A DNA stretch of 64,000 nucleotides from Stenotrophomonas sp. BIGb0135 (GCF_024810105.1 NZ_JANUDX010000002.1:619503-683502); one strand, 5' to 3'. Shown: positions 27,672-37,788, counted from the first letter of the stretch. Notes: generated by a model from the sequence alone, not told the origin. Made by a program: numbers and translations.

Positions 27672-28064
27672 ATGGCCGCCAGAGAACGTCCCCTTTCCCC
27701 GCACCTTCAGGTGTATCGCTGGCAGATCCAGATGGCCACCTCGATTCTGCATCGAGCGACCGGCATCTTTCTGTCTGTTGGAGCCCTGATCATTGCCGGC
27801 GGCCTGCTCGCCCTCATGATGGGCCCTGCCTCCTGGAACTGCTTCACCGATCACGCTGGTAGCTGGTACGGCAAGCTGTTCCTGTTCGCCTGGACCTGGT
27901 CCTTCGCCTACCACCTGTGCAACGGCCTGCGCCACATCGTGCAGGACTTCGCGATCGGCTTCTCGATCCCGGCGTTCGTCCGCAGCAGCTGGATCTCCGT
28001 CTTCGCCAGCCTGGTGATCACCGCCCTGGTCTGGGCCTATGTGTTCGTCGGAGCCGCCGCATGA
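27672..28064 (+). CDS. sdhC: Succinate dehydrogenase cytochrome b556 subunit
   Basis: A 130-residue membrane anchor with three helices. SPHLQVYRWQIQM and SILHRATG give the quinone-site Ser and Arg, and SFAYHLCNGLRHIVQD holds the haem-ligand His. ATG 27672 follows GCCCAGCGA without a strong ribosome site. It overlaps sdhD by 4 bp (ATGA). Confidence 0.95.
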   Translation: MAARERPLSPHLQVYRWQIQMATSILHRATGIFLSVGALIIAGGLLALMMGPASWNCFTDHAGSWYGKLFLFAWTWSFAYHLCNGLRHIVQDFAIGFSIPAFVRSSWISVFASLVITALVWAYVFVGAAA

Positions 28065-28447
28065 ACAAGTTCCGTACCCCGTTGAAGAACGTGCGTGGCC
28101 TTGGCGCTGCCAAGACCGGCACCGAGCACTTCGTGATGCAGCGCCTGACCGCCACCGCGCTGGTGGGCCTCACCGTGTGGTTCCTGGTGTTCGTGCTGAG
28201 CCTGATCGGCGCCGATTACGTGACCGCCACCGACGCGGTGTCCAAGCCGTGGAACGCGGTGCTGCTGGTCGGCTTCCTGGTCGCGATGTTCTGGCACGCC
28301 CAGCTCGGCCTGCAGGTCGTGCTGGAAGACTACATCCACAACTCGCTGCTGGCCCTGGCGCTGCAGACCACGGTGAAGTTCATCGCCGTGCTCGGCGCGA
28401 TCGTCAGTGTTTTTGCGGTCGCCCGCATTGCGCTCGGCGTTGCCTGA
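28061..28447 (+). CDS. sdhD: Succinate dehydrogenase hydrophobic membrane anchor subunit
   Basis: A 128-residue three-helix anchor. FVMQRLTATALVGL and HAQLGLQVVLEDYIH carry the haem-side His and the quinone-site Asp-Tyr. It is coupled to sdhC by a 4-bp overlap and lies 31 bp before sdhA. Confidence 0.95.
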   Translation: MNKFRTPLKNVRGLGAAKTGTEHFVMQRLTATALVGLTVWFLVFVLSLIGADYVTATDAVSKPWNAVLLVGFLVAMFWHAQLGLQVVLEDYIHNSLLALALQTTVKFIAVLGAIVSVFAVARIALGVA

Positions 28448-28478
28448 GTCCAGGCACCAAGACAGGAATCCAGATTAG

Positions 28479-30269
28479 ATGTCCGCTTACAAGATTACGG
28501 AACACAAGTACGACATGGTCGTGGTCGGCGCCGGTGGCGCAGGCCTGCGCGCTACGTTCGGTCTTGCCGCCAAGGGCCTGCAGACCGTCTGCCTGACCAA
28601 GGTCTTCCCGACCCGCTCGCACACCGTGGCCGCGCAGGGCGGTATCTCCGCCGCGCTGGGCAACATGGGCGAAGACGACTGGCGCTACCACTTCTTCGAC
28701 ACCATCAAGGGCTCGGATTGGCTGGGTGACCAGGACGCCATCGAGTACATGTGCCGCGAAGCGATCCCGGCCATCATCGAGCTGGAACACTACGGTGTGC
28801 CGTTCAGCCGCACCGAAGACGGCAAGATCTACCAGCGCCCGTTCGGTGGCATGACCACCAAGTACGGCGAAGGCCCGTCCGCGCAGCGTACCTGCGCCGC
28901 CGCCGACCGTACCGGCCACGCCATGCTGCACACGCTGTACCAGCAGTCGCTGGCGCACAACGCGCGCTTCATGATCGAGTACTTCGCCCTCGACCTGATC
29001 TTCGATGAGGAAGGCGTCTGCCGCGGCGTGCTCGCGCTGGACATGGCCGACGGCTCGCTGCACCTGTTCCGCGCCCACGGCGTGGTGCTGGCCACCGGCG
29101 GTTACGGCCGCGCCTACTTCAGCGCCACCTCGGCCCATACCTGCACCGGCGACGGCGGCGGCCTGGTCATGCGTGCCGGCCTGCCGATGCAGGACATGGA
29201 GTTCGTGCAGTTCCACCCGACCGGCATCTACGGCGCGGGCTGCCTGATCACCGAAGGCGTGCGTGGCGAAGGCGGCATCCTGCGCAACAGCAATGGCGAG
29301 CGCTTCATGGAGCGCTACGCACCGCACTACAAGGACCTGGCCTCGCGCGACGTGGTGTCGCGTTCGATGACCATCGAAATCCGCGAAGGCCGCGGCGTCG
29401 GCGAGCACAAGGACCACATCCTGCTCGACCTGACCCACCTCGGCCCGGGCGTGATCGACGACAAGCTGCCGGGTATCGCCGAAAGCGCCCGCATCTTCGC
29501 CGGCGTGGACGTGCACAAGCAGCCGATCCCGGTCATCCCGACCGTGCACTACAACATGGGCGGCATCCCGACCAACTACCACGGCGAAGTCGTGCGCAAG
29601 GTCGGCGACAACCCCGATGCGGTCGTGCCGGGCCTGTACGCGATCGGCGAAGCGGCCTGCGTGTCGGTGCACGGCGCCAACCGCCTGGGCTCCAACTCGC
29701 TGCTCGACCTGGTGGTGTTCGGCCGTGCGGTGGCCAACCGCTGCGCCGAGACCATCAAGTCCGGCGCGCCGCACAAGACCCTGCCGTCGGACGCGTGCGA
29801 CAAGGCGCTGGGCCTGCTGGACAAGCTGCGCTACGCCAACGGCGACACCCCGACCTCGGTCATCCGCGACAACATGCAGCGCACCATGCAGAACGACGCG
29901 GCGGTGTTCCGTACCAGCAAGACGCTGGAAGAGGGCTGCAGCAAGATGGCCGAGATCTTCGACTCCTTCCAGGACGTCAAGGTCTCCGACCGTTCGCTGG
30001 TGTGGAACTCGGACCTGATCGAAACCTACGAGCTGAACAACCTGCTGCTCAACGCGGTGGCGACGATCAACTCGGCCGAACAGCGCAAGGAAAGCCGTGG
30101 CGCGCATGCGCATGAGGACTTCCCGGACCGCGACGACGTCAACTGGCAGAAGCACACGCTGGTCAACGTCGACGACAACGGCAAGTGCAGCTTCGACTAT
30201 CGCCCGGTGCACATGTACACGTTGAGCAAAGACGTGGACGTGGTGCCGCCGAAGCCGCGCGTGTACTAA
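28479..30269 (+). CDS. sdhA: Succinate dehydrogenase flavoprotein subunit
   Basis: A 596-residue FAD subunit. The dinucleotide fold is [17 protein letters not shown]; covalent flavin attaches to His in [13 protein letters not shown]. Active-site segments [25 protein letters not shown] and [16 protein letters not shown] are intact, as is the C-terminal [17 protein letters not shown]. It oxidises succinate to fumarate on the cytoplasmic side of the membrane complex. Confidence 0.98.
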   Translation: MSAYKITEHKYDMVVVGAGGAGLRATFGLAAKGLQTVCLTKVFPTRSHTVAAQGGISAALGNMGEDDWRYHFFDTIKGSDWLGDQDAIEYMCREAIPAIIELEHYGVPFSRTEDGKIYQRPFGGMTTKYGEGPSAQRTCAAADRTGHAMLHTLYQQSLAHNARFMIEYFALDLIFDEEGVCRGVLALDMADGSLHLFRAHGVVLATGGYGRAYFSATSAHTCTGDGGGLVMRAGLPMQDMEFVQFHPTGIYGAGCLITEGVRGEGGILRNSNGERFMERYAPHYKDLASRDVVSRSMTIEIREGRGVGEHKDHILLDLTHLGPGVIDDKLPGIAESARIFAGVDVHKQPIPVIPTVHYNMGGIPTNYHGEVVRKVGDNPDAVVPGLYAIGEAACVSVHGANRLGSNSLLDLVVFGRAVANRCAETIKSGAPHKTLPSDACDKALGLLDKLRYANGDTPTSVIRDNMQRTMQNDAAVFRTSKTLEEGCSKMAEIFDSFQDVKVSDRSLVWNSDLIETYELNNLLLNAVATINSAEQRKESRGAHAHEDFPDRDDVNWQKHTLVNVDDNGKCSFDYRPVHMYTLSKDVDVVPPKPRVY

Positions 30270-30432
30270 GAGACCTGCGGCATGACCTCCGGCCACGCAG
30301 CGCCAGCACGCCTTCCTGCCCGCCAGGGCAGGGGGCTGCGCGCGCCGCTGGCCGGTGGTGTCGACTTCCTCACCTTCCGTGCTAGCCGCGCCTGCATCGC
30401 AGCGCGAGCCGCCTGAGCCAACGAGAACAGCC

Positions 30433-31218
30433 ATGGCCGAGTTTTCCCTCCCCAAGAATTCCAAGATCGGAAAGGGCAAGCACTTCCCCGCCAAGAGCGG
30501 TGCGAAGAATACCCGCACGTTCAAGATCTACCGCTGGAGTCCTGACGACGACAGCAACCCGCGTACCGATACGTATGAGATCGACCTGGACAGCTGCGGC
30601 CCGATGGTCCTGGACGCGCTGATCAAGATCAAGAACGAAATCGATCCGACCCTGACCTTCCGTCGTTCCTGCCGCGAGGGCATCTGCGGTTCGTGCGCGA
30701 TGAACATCGACGGCACCAATACGCTGGCCTGCACCCGCGCCATCGCCGACTGCGGCAAGGCCGAAGTGCCGATCTATCCGCTGCCGCACATGAGCGTGAT
30801 CAAGGATCTGGTCCCGGACCTGACCCACTTCTACGCGCAGTACGCCTCGATCAAGCCGTGGATCCGCACCCAGACCCCGCCGCCGCCGGATCGTGAGCGC
30901 CTGCAGTCGCCGGAAGACCGCAAGAAGCTGGATGGCCTGTACGAATGCATCCTGTGCGCGTGCTGCTCGACCAGCTGCCCGAGCTACTGGTGGAACGGCG
31001 AGCGTTACCTGGGCCCGGCGATCCTGCTGCAGGCCTACCGCTGGATCGTCGACTCGCGCGATGAAGACACCGGTGCGCGCCTGGACGATCTGGAAGACCC
31101 GTTCAAGCTGTACCGCTGCCACACCATCATGAACTGCGCCCGGACCTGCCCGAAGGGCCTGAACCCGGCGTTGGCGATTGCCGAGATCAAGAAGCTGATG
31201 ATGGCGCGCCGCGCCTGA
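30433..31218 (+). CDS. sdhB: Succinate dehydrogenase iron-sulfur subunit
   Basis: A 261-residue subunit with three clusters: 2Fe-2S at [16 protein letters not shown] plus a distant Cys in LACTR, then 4Fe-4S and 3Fe-4S at [12 protein letters not shown] and [17 protein letters not shown]. It passes electrons from SdhA to the quinone site. ATG 30433 is used. A 163-bp gap after sdhA is longer than others in the set. Confidence 0.97.
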   Translation: MAEFSLPKNSKIGKGKHFPAKSGAKNTRTFKIYRWSPDDDSNPRTDTYEIDLDSCGPMVLDALIKIKNEIDPTLTFRRSCREGICGSCAMNIDGTNTLACTRAIADCGKAEVPIYPLPHMSVIKDLVPDLTHFYAQYASIKPWIRTQTPPPPDRERLQSPEDRKKLDGLYECILCACCSTSCPSYWWNGERYLGPAILLQAYRWIVDSRDEDTGARLDDLEDPFKLYRCHTIMNCARTCPKGLNPALAIAEIKKLMMARRA

Positions 31219-31262
31219 CCCTGGCGGTTCATGTCATCGCTGCCCGTGCGGCGGCGATCGCG

Positions 31263-31291
31263 GCGGCACCGACCGGAAGGTCCGGTGCCGC
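31263..31291 (+). terminator. Hairpin between sdhB and sdhE
   Basis: Stem GCGGCACCG / CGGTGCCGC with an inner ACC/GGT pairing, followed by TGTTGTTT. The tail is only moderately T-rich, so this may be a partial terminator or mRNA-stabilising hairpin that lowers sdhE relative to sdhB. Confidence 0.5.
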
Positions 31292-31333
31292 TGTTGTTTC
31301 CGGCCCTGGTTGGCCGGCACCTTGAGGAATGCG

Positions 31334-31588
31334 ATGTCGATGGACGAAGCCACTGAACTGAAGAAGCTGCGCTGGCGTTGCCGGCGTGGCATGCGCGAGC
31401 TGGACCAGCTGTTTGGCCGCTACCTGGACCGCTGCTGGCTGCAGGCGCCTACCGAAGAGCGCGAGGTTTTCCTGTTCCTGCTGGAGAGCGAGGACGATAA
31501 GTTGTGGCGCTGGTTCATGGGTTACGAGGAATGCCCGCATGCCCAGCCCGCCGCGCTCATCGCCCGGATCCGCGCCCTGCCGGCTTGA
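31334..31588 (+). CDS. sdhE: SdhE family FAD assembly factor
   Basis: An 84-residue SdhE (YgfY/SDHAF2 family), which promotes covalent flavinylation of SdhA. The defining RGxxE motif is in [14 protein letters not shown] (about 15-28), followed by [27 protein letters not shown] precedes ATG 31334. It is the third assembly-related gene around sdhCDAB. The next gene, cptA-like, overlaps it by 50 bp. Confidence 0.93.
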   Translation: MSMDEATELKKLRWRCRRGMRELDQLFGRYLDRCWLQAPTEEREVFLFLLESEDDKLWRWFMGYEECPHAQPAALIARIRALPA

Positions 31589-31988
31589 GTGGCGCCCCTC
31601 GCGCTGGCAGTGCGGCGCGCAGCTGCTGATGACCGCGCTGGCGCCGTGGGCGCTGTACCGCACGGCAGTGCCGGATGGCTGGCACGGCCCGGCTGCCGTG
31701 CTGGCGGTGGCCTGGGGGCTGGCGCAGGCCTGGCGCTACTGGCACGCGCCCACCCGCTCGATCGTGATCCCGCCCGACGACGCCCCGGCGCAGGTCGATG
31801 GCGAGCCGGTGCAGGACCTGCAGCTGTCCGACCGGGGCGTGCTGCTGCAGGTGGCCTGGCGCTGCCGGGGGCGCCGCCACTGGCGGCTGTTCTGGCCCGA
31901 TACGCTGTCCCCTGCACAGCGACGTGAACTGCGACTGGCCGTCCGCGCACACTGCATTTCCCGTTCACGTCCGGCAGTGGCACCATAG
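31539..31988 (+). CDS. CptA/YgfX-like inner-membrane protein
   Basis: A 149-residue protein. After a short basic N-terminus, [11 protein letters not shown] leads into two hydrophobic helices (about 30-65, [11 protein letters not shown] and [14 protein letters not shown]), then a soluble beta-rich tail with [23 protein letters not shown] and [16 protein letters not shown]. That layout and position right after sdhE match YgfX/CptA of E. coli, reported as a toxin-like inhibitor of MreB and FtsZ paired with YgfY. Sequence similarity is modest, so function is inferred from layout and synteny. ATG 31539 is within sdhE. Confidence 0.65.
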   Translation: MPSPPRSSPGSAPCRLEWRPSRWQCGAQLLMTALAPWALYRTAVPDGWHGPAAVLAVAWGLAQAWRYWHAPTRSIVIPPDDAPAQVDGEPVQDLQLSDRGVLLQVAWRCRGRRHWRLFWPDTLSPAQRRELRLAVRAHCISRSRPAVAP

Positions 31989-32011
31989 CCTGAATTGTCC
32001 GGCGTACCTGC

Positions 32012-33253
32012 ATGTTCAAACCCATTCCTGTCTCGATCGGCCTGCGCTACCTGCGGGCCAAACGCCGCAACGGTTTCATCTCCTTCATCTCGATGGCCTC
32101 CATCCTCGGCATCGCGCTCGGCGTGACCGTGCTGATCACCACCCTGGCGGTGATGAGCGGGTTCCAGAAGGAGATCCGCGACCGCCTGTTGCAGATGACC
32201 GCCCATACCACCATCACCACCGACGGCGCGCCGATGTCGGACTGGCAGCGCGCGGTCGATACGGCAAAGAAGGATCCGCGCGTGGCCGGTGCCGCGCCGT
32301 ACATCGAGATCCAGGCCATGCTCAGCGGGCCGCGCGTGCAGGGCGCGATCGTGCAGGGCATCGACCCGGCGCTGGAGCCGGGCGTCTCGGTGATCAACCA
32401 GAAACTGGTCAAGGGCAGCTTCGACAGCCTCACCCCCGGCAGCTACCACCTGCTGGTCGGCAAGGAGCTGGCGCTCTGGCTGGGCGTGGACGTGGGCGAC
32501 ACCGTGCTGGTGACCCTGGCCGAAGTGCAGGGCACCCCGGTGGGCGCGATGCCGCGGCTGAAGCGCTTCACCGTCAGCGGCATCTTCGAGGCCGGCTACA
32601 ACGAAATCGACAAGGGCGTGGCGTTCGCCAACATGGCCGACCTGGAGCGCGTGCTGCGCATGGACGGAGTGACCGGCGTGCGGCTGAAGCTGCATGACAT
32701 GGACAAGGCGCTGGACGTGGGCGTGGACCTGGCCCACACCCTCGGCGGCGGTTACCGGGTCAGCGACTGGACCCAGCAGAACGCGAACCTGTACCACTCG
32801 CTGCGCATGGAGAAGGTGGTGATGGGCATCCTGCTCTCGCTGATCATCGCCATGGGCGCGTTCAACCTGGTGTCCTCGCAGGTGATGCTGGTCACCGACA
32901 AGCAGGCCGACATCGCCATCCTGCGTACGCTGGGCCTCACCCCGGGCGGGGTGATGCAGGTCTTCATGGTGCAGGGCTCGCTGATCGGCATCATCGGCAC
33001 CGTGGCCGGCGTGATCGGCGGCATCACCCTGACCTTGAACCTGGAGCGCATCCTCGGGGCGATCGAGACGCTGTTCAACGTCAAGCTGCTGCCCGAGGAC
33101 GTTTACTACATCACCGGCCTGCCGACCGACATGCAGACCCCGGACATCATCGTCATCACCGTGATCGCGCTGGCCATGAGCTTCCTGGCCACGCTGTACC
33201 CCGCGTGGCGCGCCGCCCGCACCCAGCCGGCGGAGGCCCTGCGCTATGAATGA
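32012..33253 (+). CDS. Lipoprotein-releasing ABC transporter permease (LolC/LolE family)
   Basis: A 413-residue FtsX-type permease: N-terminal helix (about 24-46), a large periplasmic domain, then three helices near 270-295, 320-345 and 375-400. The start [19 protein letters not shown] ([20 protein letters not shown]) is typical of LolC/E. It extracts outer-membrane lipoproteins from the inner membrane to LolA. Only one permease gene is next to lolD, where E. coli has both lolC and lolE; it may act as a homodimer. Its end overlaps lolD by 8 bp. Confidence 0.9.
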   Translation: MFKPIPVSIGLRYLRAKRRNGFISFISMASILGIALGVTVLITTLAVMSGFQKEIRDRLLQMTAHTTITTDGAPMSDWQRAVDTAKKDPRVAGAAPYIEIQAMLSGPRVQGAIVQGIDPALEPGVSVINQKLVKGSFDSLTPGSYHLLVGKELALWLGVDVGDTVLVTLAEVQGTPVGAMPRLKRFTVSGIFEAGYNEIDKGVAFANMADLERVLRMDGVTGVRLKLHDMDKALDVGVDLAHTLGGGYRVSDWTQQNANLYHSLRMEKVVMGILLSLIIAMGAFNLVSSQVMLVTDKQADIAILRTLGLTPGGVMQVFMVQGSLIGIIGTVAGVIGGITLTLNLERILGAIETLFNVKLLPEDVYYITGLPTDMQTPDIIVITVIALAMSFLATLYPAWRAARTQPAEALRYE

Positions 33254-33959
33254 GCCGATCAACCGCGGCGATGAAGTGATCCGCGCCGAAGGGCTGGCCA
33301 AGACCTATGCCGAAGGCCGCATGCAGACCCCGGTGTTCAATGGCCTGGACCTGAGCGTGAGCGCCGGCGAGACGGTGGCGATCATCGGTGCCTCCGGTGC
33401 GGGCAAGAGCACCCTGCTGCACCTGCTCGGCGGGCTGGATACGCCGACCGCCGGCGAAGTATTCGTGGCCGGCCAGCGCATGTCCGGGTTGTCCGACGGC
33501 CAGCGTGGCCAGTTGCGCAACCGCGCGCTGGGCTTCGTGTACCAGTTCCACCACCTGCTGCCGGAATTCACCGCGCTGGAAAACGTGATGATGCCGGTGC
33601 TGCTGGGGGGCGAGGACGTGGCTGCGGCGAAAAACCGCGCGCAGGCCTTGCTGGAGTCGGTCGGGCTGGGGCATCGCCTGGAGCACAAGCCGGGCGAGCT
33701 GTCCGGTGGCGAGCGCCAGCGTGCCGCCGTCGCCCGTGCGCTGGTCAACCGCCCGGCCTGCGTGCTGGGCGACGAGCCGACCGGCAACCTGGACGACAAG
33801 ACCGCCGGCACCGTGTTCGAGCTGATGCTGGAACTCAACCGGGCGTACCACACCAGCCTGGTGCTGGTGACCCACGACCGCAGCCTGGCGCGCAAGCTCG
33901 ACCGCGTGCTGGAACTGCGCGAAGGGCGGCTCCACGCCTTGGCCCACAGCCAGGTCTGA
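33246..33959 (+). CDS. lolD: Lipoprotein-releasing system ATP-binding protein LolD
   Basis: A 237-residue ABC ATPase of the MacB/LolD family. Walker [33 protein letters not shown] (the LolD-specific region after the Q loop), signature [15 protein letters not shown], Walker [12 protein letters not shown]. It powers lipoprotein release with the overlapping permease gene. ATG 33246 is used. Confidence 0.95.
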   Translation: MNEPINRGDEVIRAEGLAKTYAEGRMQTPVFNGLDLSVSAGETVAIIGASGAGKSTLLHLLGGLDTPTAGEVFVAGQRMSGLSDGQRGQLRNRALGFVYQFHHLLPEFTALENVMMPVLLGGEDVAAAKNRAQALLESVGLGHRLEHKPGELSGGERQRAAVARALVNRPACVLGDEPTGNLDDKTAGTVFELMLELNRAYHTSLVLVTHDRSLARKLDRVLELREGRLHALAHSQV

Positions 33960-34046
33960 GCTGGCCGCTGAATGGCCGGCGCGACGCTGTCGCCGGCCTC
34001 ACGCGATGGGTGCATCATCGGCGTAGTCATCCCTGCTGGAGGCGCC

Positions 34047-34511
34047 ATGAAGACCCTGATTGCAACGGCCGCGCTGTGCCTGACCCTGGTCGGCTGCGCG
34101 ACCACCGGTCGCCTGAGCGGCGAGGAGCGGCTGGCGCTGTACCGCGCCCATGCCGCGCCGCCGCAGCAGGACATGCCGCTGTACGGCGCGTTGTCGGGCT
34201 GGACCGAACTGGGCGACAGTGCGCTGGCGGTGTGGACGCGCCCGAGCGAAGGCTATCTGCTGGAACTGCGCGGGCCCTGCCAGGGCCTGGATTACGCGCC
34301 GGCGATCGCCCTGACCAGCCGGGTCGGGCGGGTGTCCGCGCGGTTCGACAAGGTACTGGTGCGCGACCCGACGCCGGGCCCGATGAACATGCCGTGCTTC
34401 ATCGGCAGCATCCGCAAGCTGGATGTGCAGGCGCTGCGCGCGTCGGAAAAGGAATTGCGCCAGGCGCAGGTGCAGGAGCGCGAGGAAGGCCAGGCCGCCC
34501 CCGCGAAGTAA
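34047..34511 (+). CDS. DUF6491-like lipoprotein of unknown function
   Basis: A 154-residue predicted lipoprotein: signal peptide MKTLIATAALCLTLVGC with lipobox LVGC at 14-17. The mature part has GWTELGDSALAVWTRPSEGYLLEL and a conserved Cys pair (GPCQGLDYA and MPCFIG), likely a small beta domain with a disulfide. The C-terminal 25 residues are a charged helix. I recognise it only as a DUF6491-type xanthomonad lipoprotein. It follows lolD by 87 bp. Confidence 0.75.
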   Translation: MKTLIATAALCLTLVGCATTGRLSGEERLALYRAHAAPPQQDMPLYGALSGWTELGDSALAVWTRPSEGYLLELRGPCQGLDYAPAIALTSRVGRVSARFDKVLVRDPTPGPMNMPCFIGSIRKLDVQALRASEKELRQAQVQEREEGQAAPAK

Positions 34512-34529
34512 GCGGGAGCCGTCGATCAT

Positions 34530-34550
34530 GTACCGACCGACGGTCGGTAC
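34530..34550. repeat. Palindrome between convergent lipoprotein gene and yggX
   Basis: GTACCGACC-GAC-GGTCGGTAC, a perfect 9-bp-arm palindrome. It resembles a SMAG element and lies between two converging stop codons, where it could terminate or protect both transcripts. There is no T run. Confidence 0.6.
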
Positions 34551-34559
34551 CGGCCGGAA

Positions 34560-34829
34560 TCATGCTTCGGGGATGAAACCCGCCGGCTTTTCCGCATCCT
34601 TCTCGAACAGGTATTTCACCAGTTCTGTTTCCAGGAACGCGCGATGCTTGGGATCGCGCGGCGACAGCCGGTTCTCGTTGATCAGCATGGTCTGGTGGGC
34701 CAGCCAGGCGCTCCAGGCGCTCTTGCCGATGCCGTTGAAGATGCGCTGGCCCAGCTCGCCGGGGTAGGGCACGAAGTCCAGGCCTTCGGTGTCGCGTTGT
34801 TCGTACTGGCAGAAAACGGTGCGGGGCAT
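34560..34829 (-). CDS. yggX: Probable Fe(2+)-trafficking protein
   Basis: An 89-residue YggX family protein: [19 protein letters not shown] with the conserved Cys7, [17 protein letters not shown] and EKYLFEKD-like tail ([18 protein letters not shown]). YggX protects Fe-S clusters from oxidative damage and works with MutY-linked genes in many bacteria. It lies 3 bp after mutY on the same strand, the usual mutY-yggX operon. Confidence 0.95.
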   Translation of the reverse strand: MPRTVFCQYEQRDTEGLDFVPYPGELGQRIFNGIGKSAWSAWLAHQTMLINENRLSPRDPKHRAFLETELVKYLFEKDAEKPAGFIPEA

Positions 34830-34832
34830 GGC

Positions 34833-35972
34833 TTACTCGGACTCGGGTGAAGGTGGTGCGCCACGCATTGTACGGCGCTTGGGCCGGGCCGGCGGGGCGC
34901 CGGTGGCCAGCAGCTTGCGGATCGGGGCGGGCAGGCCGAGGCTGGGCAGGTCGGCTGCGGCGACCCAGCGCAGGCCCGGGGCCTCCTGTCGCAGGCCGTG
35001 CACGCGCTGCACCAGCACCTGCAGGTGCAGTCGATAGTGGCTGAAGGTGTGCTCCAGCACCGGCAGCGCATCGGCATCGTCCAGCGAGCCGTCCACGTGG
35101 GCATCGAACCAGTCCTGCAGGTCGCTGCCGGCGTCGGCCTGCGGCAGCGTCCACAGCTGCGCCCAGATGCCGGTATCCGGGCGCTTCTGCAGCAGCACGC
35201 GGCCCTGGCCATCGCGCAGCAGCAGCGCGGTGGCCTCGCGTTCCGGCAGAGCCTTGGCGGGCTTGGGCGTGGGCAGGTCGTCGATGCGGCCCTCGCGCCG
35301 CGCCACGCAGTCCTCCTGCAGGGGGCAGATCACGCAGGCCGGCCGGCTGCGGGTGCACACCGTGGCGCCCAGGTCCATCTGCGCCTGGGTGTAGTCGGCC
35401 AGGCGCGCGTCGGGCACGTGCTGTACGTGCGCGTCGGCCAATGCCCACAGCACCTTTTCCACCGCTGGCAGGCCGGGAAAACCCTCGATGCCGTGGTAGC
35501 GGGTCAGCACGCGCTTGACGTTGCCATCGAGGATCGCGAAGCGGTCGTTCCAGGCCTGGCTGAGGATCGCCGCGGCAGTGCTGCGACCGATGCCGGGCAG
35601 TGCGTTCAACGCCTCGACATCGCGCGGCAGCTCGCCGCCGTGCAGCGCGACGCAGCGCTGGGCGGCGGCGTGCAGGTTGCGCGCACGGGCGTAGTAGCCC
35701 AGCCCGGCCCACTGCGCCATCACGGCATCGTTGCTGGCCGCGGCGAGGTCGGGCAGGGTGGGAAACACGCGCAGGAACGCCAGGAAATACGGAATGACCG
35801 TACTGACCTGGGTCTGCTGCAGCATGATCTCCGACAGCCACACCCGGTAGGGCGAACGCGGGTGCTGCCAGGGCAGGTCGTGGCGGCCGTGGCCGTCGAA
35901 CCACGGCAGCAGGCGCGCGACGAAGGCGTCGTCGGTGGGGGCGGGGTCGCGGGCGGTTGGCTGGCGTGGCAT
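34833..35972 (-). CDS. mutY: A/G-specific adenine glycosylase
   Basis: A 379-residue MutY, which removes adenine opposite 8-oxoguanine. Motifs are the catalytic Glu in LSEIMLQQTQVSTV, the helix-hairpin-helix LPGIGRSTAAAIL, the catalytic Asp in AILDGNVKRVLTR and the 4Fe-4S ligands CTRSRPACVICPLQEDC. The C-terminal NUDIX-like domain (about 235-360) recognises 8-oxoG. ATG 35972 is chosen; the frame stays open upstream but enters SMAG repeats. Confidence 0.95.
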   Translation of the reverse strand: MPRQPTARDPAPTDDAFVARLLPWFDGHGRHDLPWQHPRSPYRVWLSEIMLQQTQVSTVIPYFLAFLRVFPTLPDLAAASNDAVMAQWAGLGYYARARNLHAAAQRCVALHGGELPRDVEALNALPGIGRSTAAAILSQAWNDRFAILDGNVKRVLTRYHGIEGFPGLPAVEKVLWALADAHVQHVPDARLADYTQAQMDLGATVCTRSRPACVICPLQEDCVARREGRIDDLPTPKPAKALPEREATALLLRDGQGRVLLQKRPDTGIWAQLWTLPQADAGSDLQDWFDAHVDGSLDDADALPVLEHTFSHYRLHLQVLVQRVHGLRQEAPGLRWVAAADLPSLGLPAPIRKLLATGAPPARPKRRTMRGAPPSPESE

Positions 35973-35990
35973 GGGGCTTCCGCAGAAGGA

Positions 35991-36083
35991 TAGAGCCACC
36001 CCTTGGGTGGCTGCGGCGGCGATGGCTGCGGTGGGAGGCCTTGGCCGCACCTGGGCGAGCAGCCACCCATGGGGTGGCTCTAC
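35991..36083. repeat. Facing pair of SMAG palindromes
   Basis: TAGAGCCACCCCTTGGGTGG (35991 on) and its inverse AGCCACCCATGGGGTGGCTC (36061-36083) enclose about 47 bp. Each is itself a palindrome and together they are inverted copies, the dimer form common for SMAG/REP elements. They fill the gap between ftsY and mutY. Confidence 0.8.
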
Positions 36084-36119
36084 CCCGACGCGCGTGGCGT
36101 GCGCCCGCGCGCGCCCGGG

Positions 36120-37520
36120 TCAGCCGCCCAGCGCGTCGGGCAGCAGGGCGTCGACGAAGGCTTCCGGGTCGAACACGCGCAGGTCTTCCGGGCGCTCGCC
36201 GATGCCGGCGAAGCGGATCGGAATATTGAACTCGCGGGCCAGCGCGAATACCACGCCGCCCTTGGCAGTGCCGTCCAGCTTGGTCACCACCAGGCCGGTC
36301 ACGTTGACCGCGGCGTGGAACTGGCGCAACTGGGAGAGGGCGTTCTGGCCGGTCGTGCCGTCGATCACCATCAGCACCTCATGCGGTGCGGCCGGGTCGA
36401 TCTTGCCGAGCACGCGGCGGATCTTGCCCAGCTCGTTCATCAGCCCGCCCTGGGTATGCAGGCGGCCGGCGGTATCGGCGATCAATACCTCGGTGCCGCG
36501 TGCCTTGCCGGCCTGCAGCGCGTCGAACGCCACCGAGGCGGCATCGGCATTTTGCCCCTGGGCGACCACGGCCACGCCGTTGCGCTCGCCCCAGGCCTGC
36601 AGCTGGGCCACGGCGGCGGCGCGGAAGGTGTCGCCGGCGGCCAGCATGAGGCTGTGGCCGTCGTCCTTGAAACGCTTGGCCAGCTTGCCGATGGTGGTGG
36701 TCTTGCCGACGCCGTTTACGCCCACGGTGAGGACCACGAACGGCTTGGCGCTGCGGTCGATCACCAGCGGTTTGGAGACCGGCTGCAGGATCGCGATCAG
36801 TTCGCCACGCAGCGCGGCCAGCAGCGCGGTGGCATCGGCGAATTCGCGCGCCTTCATGCGCTTGCGCAGGCCTTCGACCAGTGCGGTGGTCGCGCCGACG
36901 CCGACATCGGCGGTGATCAGCGCGGTTTCCAGTTCATCCAGCAGGTCGTCGTCGAGCTTGGGGTTGCGCGAGAACAGGCCGCCGAAGCTGCGCGCGATGA
37001 CGCTGTTGCGCAGCCGGTCACGCCAACCGGGCTTGCCCGGCGCGGCGGCGGGGGCGCTGTTGTCGTCGGGCACGCTGGCCAGCGGCTGCGCGGCCTCCTG
37101 CACGATCTCGCTGGCGACCAGCACCGGCGGCGGCAGCGGTGCGGCGATCGGCTCGGCGATGGCGACCGGGGCGGTCTGGACGACAGGTGCGACCGGTGCA
37201 GCGGGGGCCGCTCCAACCGGCATCGTCGGAGCCGCAGGTGCCTGCTCGACCGGTGCGGCCGGTTTCGGGACCACGGGCAGTACCGGCGGCGCCGCGTCGA
37301 CGGGCGCAACCGGTGCGACCGCCGCTGGCGCAGGCGCGGCCACCGGCACGGCGACGCCGGGAACCACGGCGGCGGGCGGCTGGACAGGCGCGGGCGCCGA
37401 CGGGCCGTCTTCACTGGCCTGCGGGAACGCTGCGGCCAGCTCTTCAGCCGAGTAGTGCTGGGTCTTGGGCGCGTCCTGCGGAGCGTCCTGGGGCTTTTTG
37501 CGACGGAAGAAACTGAGCAT
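36120..37520 (-). CDS. ftsY: Signal recognition particle receptor FtsY
   Basis: A 466-residue SRP-type GTPase that docks ribosome-SRP complexes at the membrane. The N-terminus MLSFFRRKK is followed by a 115-residue Ala/Pro-rich A region (about 35-155) where many FtsY proteins are acidic. The NG domain has GVNGVGKTTTIGK (about 266-278), DTFRAAAVAQL, VLIADTAGRLHTQGGLM and TKLDGTAKGG. Start ATG 37520. Confidence 0.96.
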   Translation of the reverse strand: MLSFFRRKKPQDAPQDAPKTQHYSAEELAAAFPQASEDGPSAPAPVQPPAAVVPGVAVPVAAPAPAAVAPVAPVDAAPPVLPVVPKPAAPVEQAPAAPTMPVGAAPAAPVAPVVQTAPVAIAEPIAAPLPPPVLVASEIVQEAAQPLASVPDDNSAPAAAPGKPGWRDRLRNSVIARSFGGLFSRNPKLDDDLLDELETALITADVGVGATTALVEGLRKRMKAREFADATALLAALRGELIAILQPVSKPLVIDRSAKPFVVLTVGVNGVGKTTTIGKLAKRFKDDGHSLMLAAGDTFRAAAVAQLQAWGERNGVAVVAQGQNADAASVAFDALQAGKARGTEVLIADTAGRLHTQGGLMNELGKIRRVLGKIDPAAPHEVLMVIDGTTGQNALSQLRQFHAAVNVTGLVVTKLDGTAKGGVVFALAREFNIPIRFAGIGERPEDLRVFDPEAFVDALLPDALGG

Positions 37521-37608
37521 TGGATTCGGCGCTGAAATCAGGGGGATATGCTACCACTGCGCCCTTGGAGGGCAGTGCGAACGTGGGGTGGTGCGGTGTT
37601 GGCGGGCG

Positions 37609-37700
37609 GCCGACCAACGGTCGGGGGGGGCAGCCCACCAACAGTCGGGGGGGCAGCCCACCAACGGTCGGCGGGCAGCCGACCAACGGTCGGCTCTACA
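37609..37700. repeat. Degenerate SMAG cluster
   Basis: Four head-to-tail copies of CGACCAACGGTCGG or a variant (CCCACCAACAGTCGG) separated by GGGGGGCAGC spacers. Two copies have lost pairing on one side (CCC against TCGG), so they look like decaying members. The cluster lies between ftsY and the flagellar-rod-like gene. Confidence 0.75.
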
Positions 37701-37788
37701 GACGTTTGGATTGCGGCCGTTAACGGCTTTGGATGCCTGCGTCATCGGACGCCGGCCATGCATCGTGGAGTGCAGCAGCGTGAACGTG

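Noticed and set aside
37465..37788. N-terminal extension of the flagellar-rod-like protein
   Set aside because: The upstream frame runs through the degenerate SMAG cluster and the antisense start of ftsY; only the part from ATG 37789 has a recognisable motif.
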